64,000 bases of DNA, taken from Bacteroidota bacterium. GTDB taxonomy: Bacteria > Bacteroidota > Ignavibacteria > Tepidaquicellales > Tepidaquicellaceae. The notes below the pieces were generated by a model. That model had not been told where the DNA came from. It made no database searches and saw only the letters and a list, made by a program, of their open reading frames with translations. Location of the stretch: the NCBI GenBank assembly GCA_018266845.1, contig JAFDZO010000025.1, positions 1 through 64,000 of the forward strand. Reading direction: 5' to 3'. Of this stretch, positions 45,513 through 54,563 are shown piece by piece; the stretch's first letter is position 1; every line of letters starts with the position of its first letter. Both the position numbers and the translations under genes were made by a program.

Positions 45513-45608
45513 TTTATGATTTTATTCAAAATTATAAAGACCAATTAATGAATACAAGGATAGCTACAGAAGTGAATAACATACTTTTGGGTGCGTTTAA
45601 TTTTATAA

Positions 45609-45646
45609 TACCAAAAGCCCGGGAAAGGAAAACAAACCGGGCTTTC
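45609..45646 (-). terminator. Probable intrinsic terminator after the DUF4382 lipoprotein
   Basis: AAAGCCCGG at about 45614-45622 pairs with CCGGGCTTT at about 45637-45645, separated by an A-rich loop. On the minus strand it is followed by four Ts only, so the U tract is short. Confidence 0.65.
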
Positions 45647-45678
45647 AGTAATTGAATTACTAATGGTGAACTGAATTC

Positions 45679-46404
45679 TTAGTTATCGTCCGGTACTCCG
45701 TTTTTATCGTCATCCCTGAATGCCTTCTTGAACGAACCTTTAATATTATCATCTATTTCATTTTCGTTTGAGCCGTTGTTAGGGTCTAATGTATTGCTGC
45801 CGCTCAAGAACCACTTAGTCTTATCGAAAAGAACTGTGATATTTGATTTAGAACCGTGATTTAATGTTGAGTTTAGATTAATTACAATGTTAACTGTTTT
45901 TTTTGATTTATATACAAAAGGAGCGCTGTTGTAATTTCCTTTTACTATGAATGAATATCTCAAGTTACCGCTTGAGCCTTCTCTAAACTCCGGGTCAGGA
46001 ATAGTTTCATTCTCTTCAGGTTTGTGAAGCTGGAATTTTATCTTCTTGTATCTTCCCGCCGGAATTATACCGGATGTCATAGCTTTTAATACACCTGCTG
46101 TATTTAATTGAACCACAATCGGTCCTACTTTAATGCTTTTTGATGAACTGTCAGATTCCACTTCTATTTCTGTAAGCAAGCCCTTTGCTTCGTTAATTTC
46201 AAGACCTGCATTATCTCCGATATTATCGGATGACATTACACTTACTGACATGTTATCATCAGAACCGGTGCCCGTTCCGGTTGTGGAAGTGGTTACGGGA
46301 TTATTACTGCATCCCGAAAGAACAAACATTGCGATGACAGTTAAGGCTAAAAGCAATGTTACCGCCTGACTAACGTTTGAGGGATTTAGTTTTACTGCTT
46401 TCAT
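45679..46404 (-). CDS. DUF4382 lipoprotein
   Basis: 241 residues from ATG 46404. This start gives a lipoprotein signal (TLLLALTVIAMFVLSGCSNN, lipidated Cys in LSGC); the longer frame from 46461 adds only a Cys-rich stretch. After a Thr/Ser linker comes a DUF4382 domain (GLLTEIEVESDSS, VQLNTAGVLKAMTSGIIPAGRYKKIKFQL). Exported lipid-anchored protein of unknown function, ending in a linker rich in Asp/Asn (DDDKNGVPDDN). The palindrome at 46430 lies 26 nt upstream. Confidence 0.78.
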   Translation of the reverse strand: MKAVKLNPSNVSQAVTLLLALTVIAMFVLSGCSNNPVTTSTTGTGTGSDDNMSVSVMSSDNIGDNAGLEINEAKGLLTEIEVESDSSSKSIKVGPIVVQLNTAGVLKAMTSGIIPAGRYKKIKFQLHKPEENETIPDPEFREGSSGNLRYSFIVKGNYNSAPFVYKSKKTVNIVINLNSTLNHGSKSNITVLFDKTKWFLSGSNTLDPNNGSNENEIDDNIKGSFKKAFRDDDKNGVPDDN

Positions 46405-46429
46405 ATTCGTGAGTTTTAATTTTAAAATT

Positions 46430-46453
46430 ATGTCGTAGCTTGAACTACAACAA
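46430..46453. promoter_or_regulatory. Palindromic element upstream of DUF4382 lipoprotein, shared with 28816-28841
   Basis: GTAGCTTGAACTAC at 46435-46448, imperfect palindrome. Read on the minus strand the surrounding sequence is TTGTTGTAGTTCAAGCTACG, which matches 28818-28837 in 18 of 20 positions. It ends 26 nt before the ATG at 46404. Confidence 0.55.
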
Positions 46454-46504
46454 AAATGCAAATAATAAAATTAAATGTCAATACCCTTTCAAAAAATTTT
46501 TCCT

Positions 46505-46776
46505 AAAATGTCGCATTTTTGTCGCATTCTTTAATTGCAGGCTACAATTGGGGTTTTTAATTGATAATACTCTCTTTAAAAGTAACATTATTGTAACATT
46601 TTGCAGCGGTACGGATGAAAAGTAGTACACAAAATGTCGGGTTTTTGCCGCATTCTTGAATTATAGTTTATAATTAAGGTTTTCAATAAATAAAAACTCT
46701 GTTAAGAAGTAACATTATTGTAACATTTTGCAGCGGTACGGATGAAAAAGTATTACACAATATGCTGCATTCTCCA
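46505..46776. repeat. Tandem ~127-bp imperfect repeat in the 609-bp intergenic region 46405-47013
   Basis: Two nearly full copies start at 46505 and 46631, and a partial third at about 46759, about 126-128 bp apart. The last 41 bases of the conserved segment (from 46581 and from 46708) are identical; the first part is only moderately similar. Each contains the GTAACA direct repeat with 11-bp period and, 50-51 bp later, an AAAATG or AATATG element. The rest of the gap holds the palindromes at 46430 and 46934 but no gene. Confidence 0.75.
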
Positions 46777-46933
46777 TTTATGCTCTAAAACTAAAACTTT
46801 CCTGCAACAAAGACTGCGTTATTTTTAAAACAGAAACATTTAATTGAAAAAAAGCTGGCGGGATTTTCCTTGCAGGCTATATTTCACACCCTCTACAATA
46901 TAAAAAACAGTTTCCATTTTTCAAACAAAATCT

Positions 46934-46955
46934 TACCTATTAGTACTAATAGGTA
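46934..46955. promoter_or_regulatory. Perfect 22-bp palindrome upstream of 47014
   Basis: TACCTATTAGT followed directly by its reverse complement ACTAATAGGTA, a perfect 11-bp dyad with no spacer. It lies 58 bp before the ATG of 47014 and is of the size of a dimeric repressor operator. No cognate regulator is recognisable in the window. Confidence 0.6.
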
Positions 46956-47013
46956 GATTATTACGAATTGAAAACACTATTTCTATTGGCTATTATCAAA
47001 AAATTTTTCACTA

Positions 47014-48222
47014 ATGATTATTGCCGTAAAATGCCCTTCCTGTAACGCCAATTTAGAGATTCCAGATGACGTGGAATTCATAAACTGTGAGTATTGCGGA
47101 ACCTCAATTAAAGTGAGGGAGATTGTAAGAGTTGAAACGGATTATGATGTGCCGGAATGGATTAAAATTGCTGATAACGCATATAAGGGAAAAAATTACG
47201 ACGAGGCGTACGAATATTACAACATGATTCTTGAAAAAGAGTCTTACCGGTCAAACGCATGGATTGGAAAAGGGCTTGCTGCGGGTCGCTTATCCGATAA
47301 CTATGAGCCGAGATTTGAAGAAATGAATCAGCTTGTTAAATACGGCATCAGTATTTCAGATGAAAAAAAGAAAAATGGAGAGCTGTCGAATGCAAAAAGA
47401 GAAATTCTTTCAATGCTTCAGGATTATTATAAAAATATTAAAACGGATGTTTTCAACTCAGCAAATGAATTTGATGAATACATAAATAGCTGTAAACCTT
47501 TTATTGAGGCATGCGGAAATTCTTATCAGAATTTTTTCACCAACGATTTAATCTTTATCAAGTTTTACAGTACAGCTTTGAGAAGCCTTGTGCAAAAAAA
47601 TTTTATAAACTCTGCCGAAACACGCAAGACAATTGAAATAAAAGACCCCCTGCGAAGAGAGTATAGAAACAAGCTAAGGGAGTTAGAAAAAGAAATTAAA
47701 ATTAATGACAGCAAGTATGTTACTTTTGATGAGTTTGAACGGAAAACAAAAATAGCAAAACTGCTTATTAGCGGCGCCGGAGTTGTGGTGTTAATTTTTC
47801 TAATCATTACGGGAGTAAACTACTTCACCAAAATTGCATCTCAAAATAAATCTAAAGCTACACAGGAAGATTCTGTTACAAATAGCAAGCAAACGGAAGC
47901 AGGTTATGAAATAATAAACAAATCGCTAAAGAATAAGAAAATTATCTATACTATTTATACAGAAACCGATAATCTATCCGATATTCAAAAATATGCGGAT
48001 GCTTTGATAGAAAGAGATAAGAAGCAATTTGAATTGATAACGCTCTACTTCTTATCCGATAAAAATGAAGCTAATGATTTAGGCGGGAGAGATATTCAGC
48101 TGAAAAATAGCAATAAAAACATGCCGAATTCTTTTTCAGCGCGGGTAAAATATACTAAAGGGAAAACCGCAAAAGAACTAAGCTATTACGAAAAGAATAA
48201 GCTGATATCGGAAAGTTATTAA
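47014..48222 (+). CDS. Zinc-ribbon, TPR-like membrane protein
   Basis: 402 residues. N-terminal zinc ribbon with Cys7, Cys10, Cys25, Cys28 (CPSC...CEYC). TPR-like region at about 50-180 (AYKGKNYDEAYEYYNMILEKESYRSNAW). Coiled coil at about 215-245, one membrane segment at about 248-270 (LISGAGVVVLIFLIITGV), then about 130 residues beyond the membrane that form an alpha/beta domain. Family not recognised; a membrane sensor or assembly factor is possible. The 22-bp palindrome lies upstream. Confidence 0.7.
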   Translation: MIIAVKCPSCNANLEIPDDVEFINCEYCGTSIKVREIVRVETDYDVPEWIKIADNAYKGKNYDEAYEYYNMILEKESYRSNAWIGKGLAAGRLSDNYEPRFEEMNQLVKYGISISDEKKKNGELSNAKREILSMLQDYYKNIKTDVFNSANEFDEYINSCKPFIEACGNSYQNFFTNDLIFIKFYSTALRSLVQKNFINSAETRKTIEIKDPLRREYRNKLRELEKEIKINDSKYVTFDEFERKTKIAKLLISGAGVVVLIFLIITGVNYFTKIASQNKSKATQEDSVTNSKQTEAGYEIINKSLKNKKIIYTIYTETDNLSDIQKYADALIERDKKQFELITLYFLSDKNEANDLGGRDIQLKNSNKNMPNSFSARVKYTKGKTAKELSYYEKNKLISESY

Positions 48223-48309
48223 AAGTTTTATTAATAAAAAAAGCTATAGTACTCAGCCTCAGCTGTTTTTAAATCAAATTTTTTCCAACAAAAGGTTTAA
48301 TAAAACTCT

Positions 48310-48942
48310 ATGAAACTTCTTTTTCTATGTTTATTCTTTTTTTTCTTTTCAAAAATTTATTCACAAGAAAATTCAGCAATACCATTATTAGGGGATGTAA
48401 AATTCGGAGAGAGTAAAAAAGAAGTTTTACAAAAGCTTAAAAATCTAAATTTAAAAGTTGATACAACAAACTGCGGCTTACTTTCAATAGAGCCAAACTG
48501 TATAGCATATAATTGCAATTTGATTTTTGGAAATTACAAAATTCCTTGTTCAATAAAGCTTTCATTCTCAAAGTACCGGTATAATACAGTAACACAAGGC
48601 ACCCGGGAAAAAAACAGTCAGGAAAACTACTTAGTTACTTCAGAATTTTCGTTTAAGAAAAATTTTAAGAATAAAAAATCGGCTAAGAATTTTACCGCGC
48701 TATTTAGAACTTTCGTTGAAAATAGTTTTAACATTAGCTTAGTATCAGCAAACAAAACTGACCTTATCTCAAGTACAAATAACAAATTCCGGGGTACAAA
48801 CAAAAATTATGATTTCAATCTTATAGAAAAGAACAAATACATAAAGGATAACCACAAACAGAGAGGGAAAAAATTAAATCTGGAAGTTATATTAAAATAT
48901 GAAGCGCTTCAACCTAACACAAACATAGAGAAAGAGAAGTAG
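48310..48942 (+). CDS. Secreted hypothetical protein
   Basis: 210 residues. Signal peptide MKLLFLCLFFFFFSKIYSQ. The mature part begins with LGDVKFGESKKEVLQKL, reminiscent of small beta-rich exported domains, and its C-terminus is very lysine-rich. I do not recognise a family. Starts 87 nt after the previous gene, same strand. Confidence 0.65.
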   Translation: MKLLFLCLFFFFFSKIYSQENSAIPLLGDVKFGESKKEVLQKLKNLNLKVDTTNCGLLSIEPNCIAYNCNLIFGNYKIPCSIKLSFSKYRYNTVTQGTREKNSQENYLVTSEFSFKKNFKNKKSAKNFTALFRTFVENSFNISLVSANKTDLISSTNNKFRGTNKNYDFNLIEKNKYIKDNHKQRGKKLNLEVILKYEALQPNTNIEKEK

Positions 48943-49004
48943 TAATAATTTTTTGCCCTATAAAATTTTTTGAAAATTAACTATTTTTAATTTTATCATA
49001 AAAT

Positions 49005-49091
49005 GGAGAGTTGCTCGAGTGGTTGAAGAGGCACGCTTGGAAAGCGTGTAAAGGGTCAAACCTTTCGAGGGTTCGAATCCCTCACTCTCCT
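49005..49091 (+). tRNA. tRNA-Ser (anticodon GGA)
   Basis: 87 nt. Acceptor GGAGAGT/ACTCTCC, anticodon stem CACGC/GCGTG around TTGGAAA (anticodon GGA at 49039-49041), a long variable arm, and a T arm with GGTTCGAAT. Discriminator is T, and CCA is not encoded. Reads UCC and UCU codons. Confidence 0.96.
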
Positions 49092-49098
49092 CAAAAAG

Positions 49099-49134
49099 AA
49101 AATCCGTTCAGATTAATTTCCGAACGGATTTTTT
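49099..49134 (+). terminator. Intrinsic terminator after tRNA-Ser(GGA)
   Basis: AAAATCCGTTC (49099-49109) pairs with GAACGGATTTT (49122-49132), then more Ts. An 11-bp stem, 8 nt after the tRNA. Confidence 0.85.
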
Positions 49135-49155
49135 ATTAAAAAATAAAATTATTCT

Positions 49156-49536
49156 CTACTCCACACCGACATTCAGCGTATAGCTTGCATTACCTCTCGT
49201 CCCGCCAACGATAATTTTATAATCGCCGCTTGAAGGAAGCGTTCCCATAAAGCTGGTTGCATCATCGCCGTCTGCTGCGCCTTTAAGAAATTTTCCTGTC
49301 TTTGTATCTTTTATCTGAAACACGGCATTATCTTCAACAGACGTTATTGTAACCGTCATTGTCTGATTTTTGCTCGCCTTCAGTAAATAAATATCTCTAT
49401 CACCTCTTATAACTCCGCCTTCAAAAGTGGCAGCTGATTGTCCTTTTTGAAATTTTACTCTTTTAGTAATGCCGTCTGCAATTACTAAAGTTGTTACTCC
49501 AAATAGGACAATAAAAACTAAAATGAGTTTTTTCAT
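49156..49536 (-). CDS. Secreted protein with PPC-like domain
   Basis: 126 residues from ATG 49536, chosen because MKKLILVFIVLFGVTTLVIA is a good signal peptide; the longer frame (from 49563) overlaps the aminopeptidase gene. The mature part (IYLLKASKNQTMTVTIT, GKFLKGAADGDDATSFMGTLPSSGDYKIIVGGTRGNASYTLNVGV) resembles the small beta domain found after secreted peptidases (PPC), here alone. Function unknown. Confidence 0.7.
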   Translation of the reverse strand: MKKLILVFIVLFGVTTLVIADGITKRVKFQKGQSAATFEGGVIRGDRDIYLLKASKNQTMTVTITSVEDNAVFQIKDTKTGKFLKGAADGDDATSFMGTLPSSGDYKIIVGGTRGNASYTLNVGVE

Positions 49537-49555
49537 TTTTCTGGTTTTTAAATTA

Positions 49556-50794
49556 TTAATCAATATTAAATTTTCCGTTAGTGATAATTGCGGTTTCCTC
49601 GCCGCTTTGAGTATAGCCTTTTACATTAATTTCATGCGAGCCAATCATAAAATCTGTATGAACTAATGAAAAGTTACATCCTCCTGCTTTCATCTTTTCA
49701 TTATTTGTCAGCTCATCGCCATTTGAAAGACAGGAAGTAAATCCCCTGCCCAATGCAATATGGCATGCAGCATTTTCATCATAAAGAATACTGTTGAATA
49801 TTAATCCGCTTTCAAAAACTTTAGAGTAACCGTCAACAAGGGCAACTTCGCCAAGGTAAGAAGCGCCTTCATCTATCTTAAAATATTTTTCAAGTATCTC
49901 AACATTATTATCTGCGCCGAAGTTAACAACTTTTCCGTCTTTGAACTCAAACCATATTCCATACAACTGCGTTTCAAGAACTTTAACAGGCTTTGTAACT
50001 CTTACCTTCCCATTTGTTCTTTTGAAGTCAGGAGTTGTAAAAACTTCTTCCGTCGGAAGATTAGGAATAAATTTTCTTCCGTTTACGCCCGTTGCAAAAC
50101 CGCCTCTCCAAACCGAAGTCTTGTTGATGCCTATTTCAAGATTTGTGCCCGGAGCAGTAAACACGAGCTTATCAAGTTTCAATTCAGTAAGAGTTTTGCT
50201 TCTCCTTACAAGATTTTCAGAGTGCTTTTTCCATTCTTCAACCGGGTTCTCTGTATCCAATCTCATAATCGGAATAATTTTTTCCCAAAGTTCTCTCTCC
50301 GATTTTTCTCCTGCTTCCATGTTTAAAATTCTGCCTGCCCACTTAGGACCCGGAACAGCGACAATCGTCCAGACATTTCGGAAACTCGTCAGGCTCTTTG
50401 ACAAATGAGAAAACGCCTGATGCTCTGCTTTCGACATAATTTGAAATTTTGACGAGTCGGAATCTTTAAGAACATCAATTTCTTCAGTGTTATCAACCTT
50501 AATAGATGCCCAATCATTTGCAAGCAGCTCGTTTGCCTTCGTCATGGTATAATTGGGGATAAACTCCAAGTCGGAGCTGTTTTTATTATTATCAATTCTA
50601 AACTTTCGCATATAATCGCTTCCTAAATTCAGGTCAACATATTTTGCGCCGTTTTCATAAGCTGTCTGCCCCAGCATTAAGGCAAACTCAAAATTTCTTG
50701 CCCCTGAATTAATGACAAGTGATTGCCCTTCGTAAAGATTCACACCCGCTTTAATAATTACTTCACAGTACTTTTTAAGATATTCTTTGTTCAT
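49556..50794 (-). CDS. M29 family aminopeptidase
   Basis: 412 residues, thermophilic-type metallo-aminopeptidase (M29, AmpS/PepS). N-terminal YCEVIIKAGVNLYEGQSLVI and C-terminal EVALVDGYSKV, NAACHIALGRGF and DFMIGSHEINVKGY, which carry the metal-ligand Glu/His and are the usual signature blocks. No signal peptide, so cytoplasmic. Starts 15 nt downstream of the next secreted protein gene; a likely minus-strand operon. Confidence 0.9.
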   Translation of the reverse strand: MNKEYLKKYCEVIIKAGVNLYEGQSLVINSGARNFEFALMLGQTAYENGAKYVDLNLGSDYMRKFRIDNNKNSSDLEFIPNYTMTKANELLANDWASIKVDNTEEIDVLKDSDSSKFQIMSKAEHQAFSHLSKSLTSFRNVWTIVAVPGPKWAGRILNMEAGEKSERELWEKIIPIMRLDTENPVEEWKKHSENLVRRSKTLTELKLDKLVFTAPGTNLEIGINKTSVWRGGFATGVNGRKFIPNLPTEEVFTTPDFKRTNGKVRVTKPVKVLETQLYGIWFEFKDGKVVNFGADNNVEILEKYFKIDEGASYLGEVALVDGYSKVFESGLIFNSILYDENAACHIALGRGFTSCLSNGDELTNNEKMKAGGCNFSLVHTDFMIGSHEINVKGYTQSGEETAIITNGKFNID

Positions 50795-50809
50795 TCTATT
50801 ATTTATGTA

Positions 50810-51730
50810 TTATTTTTTCTCGGGAAGAATGTCTTCCATTATCAGAGTGTACTCAAGAAGGAGGGAGTTACCTTTGTAAAGCTTTAGAGTACCGTTTGAT
50901 ATTTTAAATTTATTTATTTCCGATAAACTATTTCGGATAATAACATCTAACTTTTCATCATCGCAAGCCATTTTGGTAGAGACAAGCTGTCCGAACCTGA
51001 TTTTTGAATTATTAATTTCAACCCTTCCTGAAAAAGAGTTGCACCCGTCATTTCCGCTAACTCTGTTTTCATCAAGATTAAAAACTATATCTGCTTTAGT
51101 TTTACCTATATCACTCGTAAACTTTCCTTTTATTTTAATACCTTGTAGTGAAAATTTTTTCCCGCTCAATGCTTCGCGATTTTCCTTAGAAATAACCATC
51201 GTCGGTTTTTTCTCAAGAATTTTTTTCAGAGTATATTCATACGTTCTTCCCGCTCCCATATTTGTGCTTGCTTTTTTCGTTACAAGGAGCAGGTAATCAT
51301 ATCCGGCTTTGTAATTAAAGCCGTTGATTTTTCCGTAAAGATTATGCCACTCCTTTTCAGATTTTCTTTTGTATAACAGGCAGTCAAAAATTTTAGTGTC
51401 TTCACAAGTTGACATTCTGTTGGAAATTTCCAGCGTGTCTGAAGGAAGAGTTTTACTTAGTATTTTAAGCAAGGAGTAAACAGCAGAAGCATTATTCTCA
51501 TAACTTTTATCTACTAAAAGTTTGTACTCATATCCCTCTTCAAAAATAAATCCGGCTATAGAAGACTGAAAAATGTTGTAATCGTTCTGCGGAGACTCTT
51601 TGATTTGCAGACACATCACTTCCAGCATGCCTTTGCATCTTGCCATTTCGGGGGCTACATAAATCACCGATTCCTGAGCTATTAGCGAAGTGGAAAATAA
51701 TAAAAAAAGTACGAAGAAAAATCTTTTCAT
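50810..51730 (-). CDS. Secreted protein with two DUF4377-like repeats and a META domain
   Basis: 306 residues from ATG 51730 (MKRFFFVLFLLFSTSLIAQ, signal peptide); the longer frame from 51763 adds a basic stretch. Two DUF4377-type repeats follow, about 20-85 (CLQIKESPQNDYNIFQSSIAGFIFEEGYEYKLLV) and about 100-150 (CLLYKRKSEKEWHNLYGKINGFNYKAGYDYLLLV). A META/HslJ domain lies at about 190-300 (SGNDGCNSFSGRV). Periplasmic stress-type protein by family; role unknown. Confidence 0.8.
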   Translation of the reverse strand: MKRFFFVLFLLFSTSLIAQESVIYVAPEMARCKGMLEVMCLQIKESPQNDYNIFQSSIAGFIFEEGYEYKLLVDKSYENNASAVYSLLKILSKTLPSDTLEISNRMSTCEDTKIFDCLLYKRKSEKEWHNLYGKINGFNYKAGYDYLLLVTKKASTNMGAGRTYEYTLKKILEKKPTMVISKENREALSGKKFSLQGIKIKGKFTSDIGKTKADIVFNLDENRVSGNDGCNSFSGRVEINNSKIRFGQLVSTKMACDDEKLDVIIRNSLSEINKFKISNGTLKLYKGNSLLLEYTLIMEDILPEKK

Positions 51731-51922
51731 ATTTATTGCAGGAGATTGCTTGCGTCTTATCAATATACTTATAGCACGAATAATATTTAACTCAATTTTC
51801 TATGATAAAAATTCATTCATTGCCATTTTCACAGCTTACGTAATGAAAATATTTACAATAAGGTATTTTTCTTGAATTGTATAAACAGGGTATATTGGTT
51901 ATTTTCATAAGATTTCTAATTC

Positions 51923-52011
51923 GGAGAAGTGGCAGAGTGGTTGAATGCGCTGGTCTCGAAAACCGGTATTCTGCGTAAGCGGAATCGAGGGTTCGAATCC
52001 CTCCTTCTCCT
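51923..52011 (+). tRNA. tRNA-Ser (anticodon CGA)
   Basis: 89 nt. Acceptor GGAGAAG/CTTCTCC, anticodon loop CTCGAAA (anticodon CGA), long variable arm, T arm GGTTCGAAT. Discriminator T, CCA not encoded. Reads UCG. Confidence 0.95.
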
Positions 52012-52058
52012 CTAACCAACCAAATTTTCAAAACATCTCAACTCATAATTAATAATAA

Positions 52059-54488
52059 ATGGCTAAAGATAATTTAAGCAAGATAGCGAAGCTGCTGGGA
52101 AAATCGGTTGAAGATTTCAAAGAAGAAGTACTGGCAGATTTTAAGTTAGCGAATGAAAGCAGACAGGCAAGTTTACTGGGAAGAAAAGAAGTTTTAACAG
52201 GAAAAGCAAAGTTCGGCATTTTCGGTGACGGAAAAGAAGTCGCCCAGATTGCTATGGCAAAAGCATTTCAGAATGGTGATTTCCGTTCCGGTTATTACCG
52301 AGACCAGACTTTTTGCTTTGCTACGGGAATTTCAAATGTAAAAGAATTTTTTGCTCAATTATATGCAGACCCCGATATTGAACGCGAACCTGCATCAGGG
52401 GGGCGCTCCATGAACGGGCACTTTGCAAACAGGCTTTTAGATGAAAACGGTGAGTGGAAAAATCTGATGGAAATGAAAAATACTTCGTCCGATATTTCCC
52501 CTACGGGAAGTCAGATGGTTCGCTTAGTCGGGCTTGCCTACGCATCAAAGCTATACAGAGAGAATACTGCCCTGCATGGAATGACAAATTTTTCCAATAA
52601 AGGAAATGAAGTTGCGTTCGGCACAATAGGAAATGCAAGTTGCGCTGAGGGAATGTTCTTTGAGGCGCTGAATGCTGCAGGAGTTTTGATGGTGCCAATG
52701 GCTGTTTCCATCTGGGATGACGGCTATGGAATCTCCGTTCCTGCAAGATACCAGATAATGAAGGAAAATATTTCAGATATGCTTAGCGGTTACGCTTACG
52801 ATGAAAAACAAAAGAAGGGATATTATCTACACACAGCTAAGGGATGGGATTATCCGGGGCTTATAAAAATGTACATTGAAGGAATCGCAAACGTAAGGAA
52901 AAATCATATACCGGGGATATTTCACGTTACAGATGTTACTCAGCCGCAGGGACACTCAACTTCAGGCTCGCACGAAAGATATAAATCAAAAGAAAGACTG
53001 CAATGGGAAGCTGATTTTGACTGCATACTGAAAATGAAAGAGTGGATTATAGAAAACGGAATTGCAACTGAGGAGCAATGTGCTGAAATAGAAAAGAATG
53101 CTAAAGAGTATGCGCGCGAAATGCAGCAGGAAGCATGGAAAGATTATCTTGGTCCGATTAAAAAAGACAGGGACGATGTGAGAGATGCAATTAAAGAAAT
53201 CGCAGAGAGCAGCAGCAAAAAAGACGGCTTATTAAAAATTGAATCTGCATTAGATAAGTCAATTGATAATAATAGAAAAGAAATCTACAAAGCGGTTTTC
53301 GATGTTTTAAGAATGACTAAAGATGAAAAAATTCCGGCGAAAGAAAAATTAATTGAGCTGAAAAATAAGTTCGTAAAAGAGAATAATAAACGCTACAATT
53401 CTACTCTTTACAGTGATTCCAAAGAAAGCGCTCTTAATGTAGAAGAAGTAAAACCTGTTTATTCCGATGACTCAAAATCAATGGACGGTCATCAGATATT
53501 AAACCACTTCTTCGATATAATGTTTACACGTGATGCAAGAACTTACGCAATCGGTGAAGACCTTGGCTTTATCGGAGACGTTAATCAAGGCATGGCGGGA
53601 ATGCAGGCAAAACACGGCGAGATAAGAGTAACAGATACGGGTATTCGTGAGGCAACTATAATCGGGCAAGGTATAGGAACTGCAATGAGAGGTTTAAGAC
53701 CAATTGTTGAAATTCAATATCTTGATTATCTCCTCTATGCTATGCAGATTATCAGCGATGACCTTGCGACAATTCAATACCGTTCTGCCGGCGGACAAAA
53801 AGCTCCCGTTATTATCCGCACGCGCGGGCACAGGCTCGAAGGCATCTGGCACTCTGGCTCACCTATGGGAGCAGTGATTCACTTATTCAGAGGAGTTCAT
53901 GTTTGCGTTCCGAGAAACATGGTGCAGGCAGCAGGATTTTATAATACTCTTTTAAAATCAGATGAGCCGGGATTAATAGTAGAAAGACTTAATGCCTACA
54001 GATTAAAAGAAAAGTTACCTGATAATATCGGCGAGGTTTGTGTGCCTTTAGGAGTTCCCGAAGTATTAATTGAAGGAGACGATGTAACACTTGTAACTTA
54101 CGGCTCATGCGTGGATATTGCAAAAGATGCCATAGCTAAATTGAAAGATGCAGGGGTTTCAGTAGAATTAATTGATGCGCAAACATTACTGCCGTTTGAT
54201 ATTCACGGAAAGATAATCGAGTCATTAAAGAAGACAAACAGAATTGTTTTCCTTGATGAAGATGTTCCGGGAGGCGCTTCTGCTTATATGATGCAGCAGG
54301 TAATTGATAAATATAAAGGATACAGATTTTTAGATTCTCAGCCCAAGTGCATTAGTTCGCAGCCTCACAGACCTGCATACGGAACTGACGGAGATTACTT
54401 CTCGAAGCCAAACTCCGAAGATGTATTCAGATGTGTTTATGAAATGATGAATGAAGCGGAACCTGATGCCTATCCGATATTCTATTAA
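52059..54488 (+). CDS. 2-oxoacid (branched-chain type) dehydrogenase E1, fused alpha and beta
   Basis: 809 residues joining E1 alpha (about 1-390) and E1 beta (about 470-809) in one chain. Alpha part: thiamine-diphosphate site GNASCAEG to WDDGYGISVPA. Beta part: EDLGFIGDVNQGMAGMQ, IVEIQYLDYLLYAMQIISDDLA, RTRGHRLEGIWHSGSPM and the C-terminal transketolase domain VPGGASAYMMQQV. Decarboxylates 2-oxoacids, probably branched-chain, and transfers the acyl group to a lipoyl E2, not present here. The fusion is common in Bacteroidota. A terminator follows. Confidence 0.92.
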   Translation: MAKDNLSKIAKLLGKSVEDFKEEVLADFKLANESRQASLLGRKEVLTGKAKFGIFGDGKEVAQIAMAKAFQNGDFRSGYYRDQTFCFATGISNVKEFFAQLYADPDIEREPASGGRSMNGHFANRLLDENGEWKNLMEMKNTSSDISPTGSQMVRLVGLAYASKLYRENTALHGMTNFSNKGNEVAFGTIGNASCAEGMFFEALNAAGVLMVPMAVSIWDDGYGISVPARYQIMKENISDMLSGYAYDEKQKKGYYLHTAKGWDYPGLIKMYIEGIANVRKNHIPGIFHVTDVTQPQGHSTSGSHERYKSKERLQWEADFDCILKMKEWIIENGIATEEQCAEIEKNAKEYAREMQQEAWKDYLGPIKKDRDDVRDAIKEIAESSSKKDGLLKIESALDKSIDNNRKEIYKAVFDVLRMTKDEKIPAKEKLIELKNKFVKENNKRYNSTLYSDSKESALNVEEVKPVYSDDSKSMDGHQILNHFFDIMFTRDARTYAIGEDLGFIGDVNQGMAGMQAKHGEIRVTDTGIREATIIGQGIGTAMRGLRPIVEIQYLDYLLYAMQIISDDLATIQYRSAGGQKAPVIIRTRGHRLEGIWHSGSPMGAVIHLFRGVHVCVPRNMVQAAGFYNTLLKSDEPGLIVERLNAYRLKEKLPDNIGEVCVPLGVPEVLIEGDDVTLVTYGSCVDIAKDAIAKLKDAGVSVELIDAQTLLPFDIHGKIIESLKKTNRIVFLDEDVPGGASAYMMQQVIDKYKGYRFLDSQPKCISSQPHRPAYGTDGDYFSKPNSEDVFRCVYEMMNEAEPDAYPIFY

Positions 54489-54510
54489 AAGAAAAATTTA
54501 TTCAGAATAT

Positions 54511-54536
54511 AAAGCCCGTTTCACACGGGCTTTTTT
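54511..54536 (+). terminator. Intrinsic terminator after fused E1
   Basis: AAAGCCCGT (54511-54519), loop TTCAC, ACGGGCTTT (54525-54533), then Ts. Confidence 0.88.
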
Positions 54537-54563
54537 ATACATAGTTTAAACTTAACTCAAAAA

